A stretch of DNA of 64,000 nucleotides from CAUTYU01 sp963545205 (GCA_963545205.1 CAUUHW010000002.1:248001-312000); one strand, 5' to 3'. Counted from the first letter of the stretch, positions 27,225-35,833 are shown. Made by a program: numbers and translations. Notes: generated by a model not told the origin, from the letters alone.

Positions 27225-28205
27225 ATGGACTATATTCCTTCTTCTGATCTGAAAACCATTTTGCATTCCAAACGGGCCAATATCTATTATCTGGAACATT
27301 GCCGGGTTCTGGTCAAAGGCGGGCGGGTGGAATATGTAACAGACGCGGGAAAAGAGCGCCTGTACTGGAACATTCCCATCGCCAATACAACAAGTATTCT
27401 GCTTGGAACCGGCACCTCGGTTACCCAGGCCGCCATGCGGGAACTGGGAAAGGCCGGAGTACTGGTCGGATTTTGTGGCGGAGGAGGAACACCTCTGTTT
27501 ACGGCCACAGAACCACCTCTTGATGTGCTTTGGTTTTCCCCGCAAAGTGAATACCGCCCCACATCTTATTTGCAAAAATGGGTCAGCTTCTGGTTTGATG
27601 ATGCCCTTCGACTGGCAGCAGCCAAAAAATTTCAGTACTCCCGCCTTGCATTTCTTGCCCAAACCTGGACGCGGGACAAGCAGCTCAGGGAAGTCGGATT
27701 CAGTGACACACTCCTCGTGCCGCTGCTTGAAACAGCTCAAAACGACATGCAGTCTGTAAAAGATGTTACCAACCTGTTAACACTGGAGGGCAGGCTGACC
27801 AAAACCCTGTACCGTCTGGCCGCCGAAACAACAGGTTATGGGCATTTCAGCCGGGGAGAACGCGGAAGCGGCGTGGACGCGGCGAACAAATTCCTTGACC
27901 ACGGCAATTATCTGGCCTACGGACTTGGCGCCACTGCAACCTGGGTGCTGGGTATCCCGCACGGGCTGGCAGTATTGCACGGCAAAACCCGTCGCGGCGG
28001 CCTGGTCTTTGATGTAGCAGACCTGGTTAAAGACGCGCTTGTTCTGCCACTGGCCTTTATCGCCGCTATGCAAGGGCAAAACGAACAGGAATTCAGACAA
28101 AGCTGCGTGGAAATATGTACCCGCCATGAAGCGCTTGATTTTATGGTTGAAACCATAAAGCAGGTTGCGCAGGAAACAGCTTCGCTGCAAGGAAATGCTC
28201 CATGA
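27225..28205 (+). CDS. cas1: CRISPR integrase Cas1, type I-F
   Basis: Integrates new spacers at the leader end of the array. From ATG 27225 (after AGGCAGGA) it has 326 residues, the I-F norm; the longer frame to 27120 has no ribosome site. It reads SSDLKTILHSKRANIYYLEHCRVLVKGG and ANTTSILLGTGTS, hallmarks of I-F Cas1. The catalytic Glu (LEGRLTKTLY, about residue 188), His (GIPHGLAVLHG) and Asp (FDVADLVKD) are all kept. Its stop overlaps the cas2-3 start (ATGA), so the adaptation genes are coupled. Confidence 0.96.
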   Translation: MDYIPSSDLKTILHSKRANIYYLEHCRVLVKGGRVEYVTDAGKERLYWNIPIANTTSILLGTGTSVTQAAMRELGKAGVLVGFCGGGGTPLFTATEPPLDVLWFSPQSEYRPTSYLQKWVSFWFDDALRLAAAKKFQYSRLAFLAQTWTRDKQLREVGFSDTLLVPLLETAQNDMQSVKDVTNLLTLEGRLTKTLYRLAAETTGYGHFSRGERGSGVDAANKFLDHGNYLAYGLGATATWVLGIPHGLAVLHGKTRRGGLVFDVADLVKDALVLPLAFIAAMQGQNEQEFRQSCVEICTRHEALDFMVETIKQVAQETASLQGNAP

Positions 28206-31200
28206 ATATTTTGCTTGTCTCGGAGTGTTCAGGCAATGCGCTGGCCCAGACCAGACGTATTCTGGATCAATTTTCCGAACGCCGGGGCGAACGGGTCTGG
28301 CAAACCACTATCACGCTGGCCGGGCTTGAAACCTTACGCCGCATGCTGCGCCAAAAAGCCCGTAAAAACACGGCGGTGGCCTGTTATCGGATGTACGGCA
28401 GCCAGACCGAACTTTTGTGGATAGTGGGCACTGCCAGCCGTTTCAACGAACATGGAGCAGTGCCTACCAATCGCACAAAACGTGATGTATTGCGCGCAGA
28501 AGATGAAAACACCTGGCACAGCCGCGAAACAATTTTGCTTTTATCCCGTCTGGCAGCCTTATGGCATGATATGGGCAAATCCTGCGCTCAGTTTCAACGT
28601 GTCCTGCGCTCCACAACTCCTGAGCGTAACCTGATCCGGCACGAATGGATTTCCCTGCGCCTTTTTGAGGCCTTTGTCGGCAATGATGAAAAAGATGAAA
28701 ACTGGCTGCAACGCATGGCAGATTTTCAACCTGACTCGGCCGCCAAAACGCTTCAGCGTGTTCAGCAGGATGTGCTGGACAAACTGCCAGACTCGACACT
28801 CAAACCCTTTAAAAAGGATATGCCGCCTTTGGCCAGAGCTATTAGCTGGCTGATTGTCAGCCACCACCGACTGCCAACAAACCCTGAACATGGCTGCACG
28901 ACTTCCCATCTTCAGGCCCTGCCGGAAAGTATTGTCAGAAGATGGAATGAAAGCGGAACTCCGCAACAGCAAGACGCAAAAGAATACTGGAAAATTCCGG
29001 CCACTCTTTTTACCCGCCTTGGCCCGGACTGGCAAAAAGAAGTGCGCAAATGCGCGGCGCGCTTTCTCAAGCATCCGGCGGCAAAAGAGCAGTGTCAGGA
29101 TACCTTTGTCCTGCATCTGTCCCGCCTGACTCTGATGCTGGCTGACCATAAGGTCTCTGCACAGGAAACCGGACAGTCCTGCAAGCCCAACAAAACCACC
29201 TTGTTTGCCAATACCGGACGCGACAAAAAACTCAAACAAACACTGGAGGAACATCTTGTGCGCGTGGCGCAGATGTGTGGTCAGATAGCATACGCCCTGC
29301 CTGCTGTTGGGATGGATTTGCCGCGTCTGGCGCATCATCGTGGTCTGCGCCGCCGCTGCAATGATTCCCGTTTTCGCTGGCAGGACAAGGCGGTAGATAC
29401 TTGCAATGCTGTTCGTCAGCAACCGGATACGGGTGGTGTTTTTTTACTGAATATGGCTTCAACCGGTTGCGGCAAAACCCTGGCCAATATCCGCATGCTC
29501 TATGCCCTTCAACCGCCAGAACAAGGCATGCGGGCAACATTCGCTCTGGGCCTGCGCGTTTTGACCACCCAAACCGGACGGGAATATCAAAAACGTCTGC
29601 ATCTCAGTGATGATGAACTGGCAGTGCGTGTGGGCGGTCTGGCGGCTCAAGAGCTGTACGACCTTTTTTCCGGCGACAGCGCAGCAGGCAAAGAACAGAT
29701 TGCTGTTCCTGACCAGCAAAAAATATTTGAAAAAAACTGGCAGAATCTGGCGGAACAGGGTCAGGAATCCGCCCGCGCGCTTTTTACAGATGACGCCCAT
29801 GTTCTCTTTGAAGGCAATATGGAAAACCCTGTTCTCAAAAAAATCATTGAGGATGGACAAGCCCGAAAATTTTTATCTGCTCCGATTCTGGCCTGTACTG
29901 TAGATCATCTGGTTCCGGCTACGGAATCCCTGCGCGGCGGCCATCAGATTCTGCCCATGCTCCGTCTGCTGGGCAGCGATCTGGTTTTAGACGAAATTGA
30001 TGATTACGGCCTGGAAGACCTGCCAGCCATTGCCCGCCTGACATATTGGGCGGGTATGCTCGGCTGCCGGGTGCTTGTTTCTTCAGCCACACTACCACCT
30101 GCTCTGGCGACCGGGCTGTTTACAGCCTACAGGGAAGGGCGGGCTGTTTTTGAACGCAATCTGGGTCAAAATCCAGAGACACCTCAACCAATAACCTGTG
30201 TATGGGCAGATGAATTTGGCACGCAGGTAACACAAGCTGATGAACAGAATTTTGCTCCAAAACATAATGAATTTGCCAGCAACAGGGCAGACAGAATAGG
30301 CAGAAACGAGCACCGCAGAAGAGCCAGCCTGCTTGATGTGGAAGCTCTTACCTCGTGTACCTCTAAAGAACTGCCCAAAAAACTGGCCTCTGTATTGCTT
30401 GAAGCTGCCTGCCGCCTGCACGCGGGCAACCATACCTGCGTGGGCAGTCAGCGCGTCAGTTTTGGTTTGCTGCGCATGGCTAATATCAAACATCTTCGCC
30501 AGATTGCAAAGGCATTGGCCAGCCTGGACGCGCCTCAAAACACCCGTATTCATCTGCTGGCCTATCACTCCCGTTTTCCTCTGGCCCTGCGTACAAAAAC
30601 AGAAAAACTGCTCGACCGCTGTCTGAACCGTAAAGACCTGCTGGCGGTATTTAACGAGCCAGAAATTCGCGCCCATTTGCAACAAGCCCCGCACGCCGAG
30701 CATATCTTTCTGGTAATAGCCAGCCCGATCTGCGAGGTCGGCAGAGACTGGGACGCAGACTGGGCGATTGTGGAGCCATCGTCCATGCGCTCATTCATCC
30801 AGCTTGTCGGTCGCATTCGCCGCCACCGCCCGGAGAAATGGGACATCACCAATGTGCTTCTCTGGTCACGTAATTTTAAAGGACTGACAAATTCAAAAGA
30901 CCCTGCCTTTTCCCGCCCTGGTTTTGAAACCCGAAAAGGCGGTTCTTTTCCCCTGACCTCTCATAGCCTTCACAACCTGCTTATGCGGGAAGAATATGAA
31001 CAGCCGGACTCCAGACCCCGCCTGCTGGAACGGAAAAATCCCAACCCCAAAGGGAACCTGACAGATCTGGAACACGCCAGGCTGCACCATTTGTTTGTGC
31101 CTGAGCCGGAACGAAAATTGACCGAACGGGAAAAAAGGGCCGGAAAAACGGCTCAAACAACCCTGGGAGCCTTTTCCTGGTGGCAATACCCGCAAAGTAT

Positions 31201-31555
31201 GCTTACAGGGCTTTTGCAACAAACCCAGATGTTTCGGCGGTCGAGTCTGCCGGAAATCGAATGCCTGCTGCTCCCTGATGAGAATGAAGAAAAATGGGTA
31301 CTCACTGCTGTTCACAAAAACGGTGAAAGTAAGCAGGAAAAAATGCTGAAACGATTAGAAATTGATTGGGGACAGGGAACAGATGCCTGGCTGAACATAG
31401 ATATTATGGAAGAACTGCATTCCATTGCAGAACAAACAGACCTGCCCCCTGAAACCTGCGCCCGCAAGTTTTTTACCCTTACCCTACCCCAGCCCAAAGA
31501 CGAAGGTAGCGGATGGACATTTAACCCGTTATTGGGTTTTGACAGGAAGAGCTGA
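28202..31555 (+). CDS. cas3: Cas2-Cas3 fusion (type I-F nuclease-helicase)
   Basis: A 1117-residue fusion diagnostic of type I-F. Residues 1-95 form the Cas2 ferredoxin-like domain (MNILLVSECSGNALAQTRRIL) that pairs with Cas1. The HD nuclease follows (ALWHDMGKSCAQF, His about residue 122, later SHHRLP), then an SF2 helicase with Walker A STGCGKTLAN near residue 420, DEAD-like LVLDEIDDYG, the motif VSSATLPPAL and the C-terminal QLVGRIRRHRPEK. It degrades DNA once the Csy complex has bound a target. All catalytic motifs look intact. The last codons contain a perfect TTGACA (31539-31544). Confidence 0.96.
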   Translation: MNILLVSECSGNALAQTRRILDQFSERRGERVWQTTITLAGLETLRRMLRQKARKNTAVACYRMYGSQTELLWIVGTASRFNEHGAVPTNRTKRDVLRAEDENTWHSRETILLLSRLAALWHDMGKSCAQFQRVLRSTTPERNLIRHEWISLRLFEAFVGNDEKDENWLQRMADFQPDSAAKTLQRVQQDVLDKLPDSTLKPFKKDMPPLARAISWLIVSHHRLPTNPEHGCTTSHLQALPESIVRRWNESGTPQQQDAKEYWKIPATLFTRLGPDWQKEVRKCAARFLKHPAAKEQCQDTFVLHLSRLTLMLADHKVSAQETGQSCKPNKTTLFANTGRDKKLKQTLEEHLVRVAQMCGQIAYALPAVGMDLPRLAHHRGLRRRCNDSRFRWQDKAVDTCNAVRQQPDTGGVFLLNMASTGCGKTLANIRMLYALQPPEQGMRATFALGLRVLTTQTGREYQKRLHLSDDELAVRVGGLAAQELYDLFSGDSAAGKEQIAVPDQQKIFEKNWQNLAEQGQESARALFTDDAHVLFEGNMENPVLKKIIEDGQARKFLSAPILACTVDHLVPATESLRGGHQILPMLRLLGSDLVLDEIDDYGLEDLPAIARLTYWAGMLGCRVLVSSATLPPALATGLFTAYREGRAVFERNLGQNPETPQPITCVWADEFGTQVTQADEQNFAPKHNEFASNRADRIGRNEHRRRASLLDVEALTSCTSKELPKKLASVLLEAACRLHAGNHTCVGSQRVSFGLLRMANIKHLRQIAKALASLDAPQNTRIHLLAYHSRFPLALRTKTEKLLDRCLNRKDLLAVFNEPEIRAHLQQAPHAEHIFLVIASPICEVGRDWDADWAIVEPSSMRSFIQLVGRIRRHRPEKWDITNVLLWSRNFKGLTNSKDPAFSRPGFETRKGGSFPLTSHSLHNLLMREEYEQPDSRPRLLERKNPNPKGNLTDLEHARLHHLFVPEPERKLTEREKRAGKTAQTTLGAFSWWQYPQSMLTGLLQQTQMFRRSSLPEIECLLLPDENEEKWVLTAVHKNGESKQEKMLKRLEIDWGQGTDAWLNIDIMEELHSIAEQTDLPPETCARKFFTLTLPQPKDEGSGWTFNPLLGFDRKS

Positions 31556-31567
31556 AAACACTATCTT
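31539..31567 (+). promoter_or_regulatory. Candidate promoter of the crRNA-like RNA
   Basis: TTGACA (31539-31544) is a perfect -35 box lying in the last codons of cas2-3; 17 nt later comes TATCTT (31562-31567), 4 of 6 to TATAAT. Transcription would start near 31574, about 27 nt before the first Cas6f-type hairpin. Plausible but not proven. Confidence 0.45.
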
Positions 31568-31595
31568 TCTCACGAAGCAAAAAGCGCGTATGAAC

Positions 31596-31676
31596 CTATT
31601 CTGCCGTACAGGCAGCTCAGAAAATTAGAGGAAATAAAATTTTCCAAAACCAACTGCCGAATAGGCAGAAAAAGAA
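31596..31676 (+). ncRNA. crRNA-like RNA unit: two degenerate I-F repeats flanking a guide
   Basis: In the 175-nt gap between cas2-3 and csy1, CTGCCGTACAGGCAG (31601-31615) and CTGCCGAATAGGCAG (31654-31668) each form the 5-bp stem, 5-nt loop hairpin cut by Cas6f. The first is followed by CTCAGAAA (31616-31623), one base off the common I-F handle CTTAGAAA. A guide-like segment starts at 31624. Cleavage at both hairpins would release 31616-31668, a 53-nt crRNA-like molecule, against 60 nt for an array crRNA. Its guide matches the csy1 promoter. The repeats are seen directly; the RNA itself is inferred. Confidence 0.75.
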
Positions 31677-31677
31677 T

Positions 31678-31706
31678 TTGACCATTAGAGGGAATAAAAT
31701 TATATA
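31678..31706 (+). promoter_or_regulatory. Likely csy operon promoter overlapping a CC-PAM protospacer
   Basis: TTGACC (31678-31683), a 17-nt spacer and TATATA (31701-31706) form a sigma70-like promoter ending about 20 nt before the csy1 ribosome site. The 18 nt from 31684 (ATTAGAGGGAATAAAATT) match the guide starting at 31624 at 17 positions, with the first eight identical, and the two bases before it are CC, the type I-F PAM. A Csy complex bound here would cover the region between -35 and -10. The guide's own locus has AA instead of CC and would be spared. Confidence 0.65.
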
Positions 31707-31730
31707 CATAAACAACAAAGGAGGATGCTT

Positions 31731-33044
31731 ATGCCTGAAAAACAAAACCTTGTTCGCCAGTTACGCAAAATCATTGATGATTTTTTGGCAGCTCGTCTGG
31801 CAACAAAAACTGAAAAACTCGCCCCAGACGACCCGGCGAGAGAAAACTGGGAAGAAAAATTTTCCCGACCGGTCTGGATTGCCGATGCGGCTCGGAGGGT
31901 GAGCTGGATACAGGCTGCAACCCATACCATAAAAGCAATCCATCCCGGAGCAAAAGGATCGAACCTGTTCTGCCCGTCACAACGTCTTGTCAGACATGAC
32001 AATCTGGTGGGCAGCCATCTTCTTGCCCCGGATTGTGCAACAGACGTGGTCGGCAATGCCGCAGCCCTTGACGTCAACAAATTTCTTACCTTGCGATGTG
32101 AGGATAAGACACTGTTGCAATGGATGCAAGATGAGAAACAGGCTGTTATTGATGCTCTGGCAAACGAAGCCGCTGAAGCATGGGTAGATGCTTTCCTTGA
32201 TTTTATCCGCGAGCCAGAAACATTTGCCACCCATACCCTGGCCAAACAAATCTACTGGCTGGAGGGCAGCGACCCTGCATGCGATGAGCATTTTGTACTG
32301 CTCGCACCTTTGTATCCCAGTTCTCTGGCCCATGCTATATACACGGAAATCCAGGAAGATCGCTTCGGAGAGGCTGCAAAAACAGCCCGCAAAGCCCGAA
32401 AAGAAAATATATACTGTGAACAGCCCCTGCACGAATATCCTGATCTGGCAGTTCAGAAACTGGGCGGGACAAAACCACAAAATATCAGCCAGTTAAACAG
32501 CGAGCGTAGCGGTACAAATTATCTTTTCAGCTCTTGCCCGCCGCCTTGGCGCTCACGTCAGATACGCCCGGTTTTCTATCAAGAATCCGCTTTGTCTGCT
32601 TTTGCCAATCGTCCGGCTATACAGGAGCGGCTTACAAACCTGCGCTTATTTCTGGAAAGCGATCCAGCTCCAATCCTGGCCACCAGAAAAAAACGAGATG
32701 CATATGTTTTGACCATTATCGGTGAACTGCGCCAATATGTAGAGGAATTGCTCTCGCTTGCCCCTGGCTGGACATCCGATCGACGCTGCCGTCTTGCAGA
32801 CGAGGAACGCTGCTGGCTGGATCCCTTTGCCACTGCTACAGACCCGGATTTTTCTGAGCTGTGGACGGACCTGAACTGGGCCCCTGCAATAGAACGGCGC
32901 TTTGCCAACTGGCTCAATCGCCAATTAGGGCAAGACCTGCCTTTAGGAGATACAGAACACCGCCACTGGGTAGACCTGTTTGATTACCATGTCTGGCGGC
33001 AGGCACTCAAAAAATTCAAAAAAAAGGAGGCTGAGCATGCCTGA
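31731..33044 (+). CDS. csy1: Csy1 (Cas8f), type I-F surveillance complex large subunit
   Basis: With Cas5f, Csy1 holds the crRNA 5' handle and reads the PAM. AAGGAGG (31718-31724) abuts ATG 31725, but ATG 31731 lies at the ideal 6 nt, so MPEKQNLVRQ is taken as the start, giving 437 residues. Csy1-type segments include WIADAARRVSWIQAATHTIKA near the N-terminus, GGTKPQNISQLNSERSG and LFSSCPPPW. Size and gene order fit I-F. The end overlaps csy2 by 8 nt. Confidence 0.93.
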   Translation: MPEKQNLVRQLRKIIDDFLAARLATKTEKLAPDDPARENWEEKFSRPVWIADAARRVSWIQAATHTIKAIHPGAKGSNLFCPSQRLVRHDNLVGSHLLAPDCATDVVGNAAALDVNKFLTLRCEDKTLLQWMQDEKQAVIDALANEAAEAWVDAFLDFIREPETFATHTLAKQIYWLEGSDPACDEHFVLLAPLYPSSLAHAIYTEIQEDRFGEAAKTARKARKENIYCEQPLHEYPDLAVQKLGGTKPQNISQLNSERSGTNYLFSSCPPPWRSRQIRPVFYQESALSAFANRPAIQERLTNLRLFLESDPAPILATRKKRDAYVLTIIGELRQYVEELLSLAPGWTSDRRCRLADEERCWLDPFATATDPDFSELWTDLNWAPAIERRFANWLNRQLGQDLPLGDTEHRHWVDLFDYHVWRQALKKFKKKEAEHA

Positions 33045-34008
33045 TCTTCCTACCTCTGAAGGTTTACTCCTTTTGCCCCATATTCAGATACAAAATGCCA
33101 ATGCCATTTCTTCTTCCCTAACCTGGGGATTTCCGTCCATAACCGCATTTGCGGGGCTGATGTGGGCTTTGGAACGGCGCTGCCAGTGCTTGGAACTGCC
33201 ATTAATTTTTGAAAGTGTGGGTGTGGTCTGCCATTCGTTTCAAACACAAGTCAGCCATACGGGCTTTCATAATATTTTTTGCCTGACTCGAAATCCACTG
33301 GACAAGGACGGCAGCTCTGCTTCCATTATTGAGGAAGGCCGAATGCATCTTGATATCAGTCTGCTTTTTGGAGTCAGCGGAACATTCTTAACTGAACCCG
33401 AAGAAACAAAAGCCAGAATCGCGCAAACCATTATGGACATACTTTCCGCCATGCGTATTGCCGGAGGCAGTGTGTTGCCGTCCCGTAGATATTCCCGTTT
33501 GCAACCATACTTTTTTTCTATACCAGAAAATGAGGAAAACTCTTTTTTTGACAAACTTCGTTACCAACTCTTGCCGGGATTTACTTTGGTAGAACGCCCA
33601 GACTTGCTTGAAAAACGGCTTGACCTTCTGCGCCAGGAACGACCTGAGGCAACGCCCCTTGATGCCTGGCTGTCTCTTTCCCGTTTTAACTGGAAAGCGA
33701 CCCAAGAGAACAGTCCGTCTGATGATAGCGATAGCGCGCCAAAGGTGAAATGGCAACATGACCGAAAAAACGCGGGCTGGATTGTACCCATTCCCTTGGG
33801 TTACACAGCCTTAACCCAAAAACAGGAGGCAGGCACAGTAGAGAGGACCCGCGACCCGAACATTCCGTTTTATTTCGTTGAAAGCGTGTATGGCATCGGA
33901 GAATGGATTGCCCCGCACAGACTGAACACTATCAAACAGCTTCTCTGGTACGCCAAAAACGAAGAGGGGTTGTTTCGCTGTTACAATTCATACATAAATT
34001 TTTTATAG
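33037..34008 (+). CDS. csy2: Csy2 (Cas5f)
   Basis: Handle-binding Cas5-type subunit of the I-F complex, 323 residues from ATG 33037, which follows AAGGAGG by 6 nt. It starts with GLLLLPHIQIQNANAISSSL and WGFPSITAFAGLMWALER, the conserved opening of Csy2, and contains RIAGGSVLP. It is translationally coupled to csy1 by an 8-nt overlap; csy3 follows after 12 nt. Confidence 0.93.
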   Translation: MPDLPTSEGLLLLPHIQIQNANAISSSLTWGFPSITAFAGLMWALERRCQCLELPLIFESVGVVCHSFQTQVSHTGFHNIFCLTRNPLDKDGSSASIIEEGRMHLDISLLFGVSGTFLTEPEETKARIAQTIMDILSAMRIAGGSVLPSRRYSRLQPYFFSIPENEENSFFDKLRYQLLPGFTLVERPDLLEKRLDLLRQERPEATPLDAWLSLSRFNWKATQENSPSDDSDSAPKVKWQHDRKNAGWIVPIPLGYTALTQKQEAGTVERTRDPNIPFYFVESVYGIGEWIAPHRLNTIKQLLWYAKNEEGLFRCYNSYINFL

Positions 34009-34020
34009 GAGGTTTTAATT

Positions 34021-35049
34021 ATGACCACGACATTGAAAACTGCATCTGTTTTGGCTTTTGAACGCAAACTGGATCCTTCTGATGCCCTGTTTTTTTCCGG
34101 CAACTGGAACGACAGTGACAACGAATCAGCTTGGAATCCTGTTAAGATTCGGGAAAAATCCGTTCGGGGAACAATTTCCAACCGTTTGAAAGCGAAAGAG
34201 CAAGACCCGACCAAGCTTGATTCAGCTATTGAAAATCCCAACTTACAGACTGTCGATATCTGTGCCTTACCCGCAAATGCCGACACCCTGAAAACCGTCT
34301 TTTCCCTGCGCATACTGGAAGGAACAGGCCAGCCTTCGGCCTGTAATTCCCCTGAATACAGGAACAGGCTGACAAAAGTTGTCAACAGCTACTCCCAGAA
34401 ATACGGCTTTGAAGAACTGGCCCGGCGGTATGCCTTTAATCTGGCCAATGGCCGTTTCCTCTGGCGTAACCGTATTGGCGCCGAAGATATAAAAATCAGA
34501 ATTGACCATCTGGAGCAAGGAACGACCAGGGATTCATGGACATTTTCTGCTCTGGATATACCGCTTCGTTCATTTACTGCCCCTGATTCTGTACAAAAGG
34601 ACGTGGAATCTCTTGGCAAACTGATAGCTCAAGGATTACGCGATGAAAAGCACGTTCTGCTTCAGATAACGGCATTTGTTCGTGTAGGGAAAGGGCTGGA
34701 AGTCTATCCGTCTCAGGAGCTGATTATGGATCGTGGCCGTGGCAATAAAAGCAAAACACTCTATGCAGTTGAAGACGTGGCTGCCATTCATTCCCAAAAA
34801 ATAGGCAATGCCATTCGGACCGTAGATAACTGGTACCCTGATGCCGCAGAAACAGGCCCTATTGCTGTTGAACCTTACGGTGCAGTAACAACGCAAGGAA
34901 AAGCCTACAGACAGCCCAAAGCCAAAACAGATTTTTACTCACTATTTGACAACTGGATGATGAAAGACATTGCCCCGTCTAGTGAACAACAGCACTATGT
35001 TATGGCGGTTTTGATTCGTGGCGGCGTCTTTGGAGACAAAAATGACTAA
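34021..35049 (+). CDS. csy3: Csy3 (Cas7f), backbone subunit
   Basis: Cas7-family protein that polymerises along the crRNA guide, 342 residues. Family segments are LKTASVLAFERKLDPSDALF at the N-terminus, GRFLWRNRIGAE and the C-terminal GGVFGDKND. TAGGAGG precedes ATG 34021 at a slightly long spacing. The last 8 nt overlap the cas6f start, a common arrangement in I-F operons. Confidence 0.95.
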   Translation: MTTTLKTASVLAFERKLDPSDALFFSGNWNDSDNESAWNPVKIREKSVRGTISNRLKAKEQDPTKLDSAIENPNLQTVDICALPANADTLKTVFSLRILEGTGQPSACNSPEYRNRLTKVVNSYSQKYGFEELARRYAFNLANGRFLWRNRIGAEDIKIRIDHLEQGTTRDSWTFSALDIPLRSFTAPDSVQKDVESLGKLIAQGLRDEKHVLLQITAFVRVGKGLEVYPSQELIMDRGRGNKSKTLYAVEDVAAIHSQKIGNAIRTVDNWYPDAAETGPIAVEPYGAVTTQGKAYRQPKAKTDFYSLFDNWMMKDIAPSSEQQHYVMAVLIRGGVFGDKND

Positions 35050-35617
35050 TATTGACCATTATCTGGATATTACCATCTTGCCGAATACAGAGATTTCCGG
35101 CAACCAGATTATGAGTATCCTGTTTGAAAAATTGCATTTAGCGCTGGTCAGCTATGGCCAAAAAGATATTGGCGTCAGCTTTCCAGATGCCAATATAGAG
35201 GCGCAGCAAACAGGATCGCAGTTGCGGTTGCACGGACAACAAAAAAGCCTTGCAACCCTTATGGCAAGTGGCTGGGCAACACGTTTTCATGATTATGCGC
35301 TTATTTCCGACATACTGCAGGTACCGGAACATACCATGTTCCGAACAGTTTTCAGGGTACAGGAAAAACAAAGCAACCCTGAACGGTTACGCCGCAGAGC
35401 CATGAAACGGCATGGATTTGATGAGGAAGAAGCAAAAAAACGTATCCCTGATCAGGCACAAAAACATCTGCGCTTGCCCTTTATTGAAATGAAAAGCTAC
35501 AGCAGTGCCCAACGGTTCAGACTTTTTTTTGATTATGGACAGTTGGAGGCAATCTCTCATGAGGGAAAATTTAATACGTATGGATTTTCCCGTACAACAA
35601 CGGTTCCCTGGTTTTAA
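35042..35617 (+). CDS. cas6f: Cas6f (Csy4) CRISPR RNA endonuclease
   Basis: Cuts the pre-crRNA at the 3' base of each repeat hairpin and stays bound to it. From ATG 35042 it has 191 residues: NIDHYLDITILP at the start, the catalytic His in EKLHLALVSYG (residue 32, equivalent to His29 of the Pseudomonas enzyme), the arginine-rich helix NPERLRRRAMKRHGFDEEEA that grips the hairpin, and the C-terminal YGFSRTTTVPWF. It ends the cas operon; the leader and array follow. Confidence 0.96.
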   Translation: MTNIDHYLDITILPNTEISGNQIMSILFEKLHLALVSYGQKDIGVSFPDANIEAQQTGSQLRLHGQQKSLATLMASGWATRFHDYALISDILQVPEHTMFRTVFRVQEKQSNPERLRRRAMKRHGFDEEEAKKRIPDQAQKHLRLPFIEMKSYSSAQRFRLFFDYGQLEAISHEGKFNTYGFSRTTTVPWF

Positions 35618-35745
35618 CCCTTTCAGGAAAACATAAAAAATATTTTTAAATTCCAATAGGTTAAAAAACACAAAAAACTTTAGGAATGCAACTGTACAAC
35701 CAGATAACAATTTAATATAAAAAAGTTTATGAAAAATTATCTGGA
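35618..35745 (+). promoter_or_regulatory. CRISPR leader
   Basis: The 128 nt between the cas6f stop and the first repeat are strongly AT-rich, as expected for an array leader, which contains the array promoter and, in type I-F, host-factor sites for spacer integration. No exact IHF consensus could be picked out by eye. Called from position and composition. Confidence 0.65.
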
Positions 35746-35833
35746 GATTACTGCCGCATAGGCAGATTAGAAATACAACCAGCTCCCCCACAGATACGAA
35801 AAACGGATTACTGCCGCATAGGCAGATTAGAGA
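35746..35833 (+). CRISPR. Minimal type I-F CRISPR array: two repeats, one spacer
   Basis: Two 28-nt repeats (35746-35773 and 35806-35833) begin exactly 60 nt apart and leave one 32-nt spacer (35774-35805), the standard I-F geometry. Both have the hairpin CTGCCGCATAGGCAG; the second differs near the 3' end (TTAGAGA against TTAGAAA), as terminal repeats often do. The 5' handle would be ATTAGAAA rather than the common CTAAGAAA. No third repeat follows: the GATTTGCCGCATATAG-like string near 35856 is out of register. Confidence 0.93.

Noticed and set aside
35695..35703. The first nine bases of the array spacer (TACAACCAG) recur in the leader
   Set aside because: Only nine bases match and the flank is TG, not the CC PAM; chance is a sufficient explanation.
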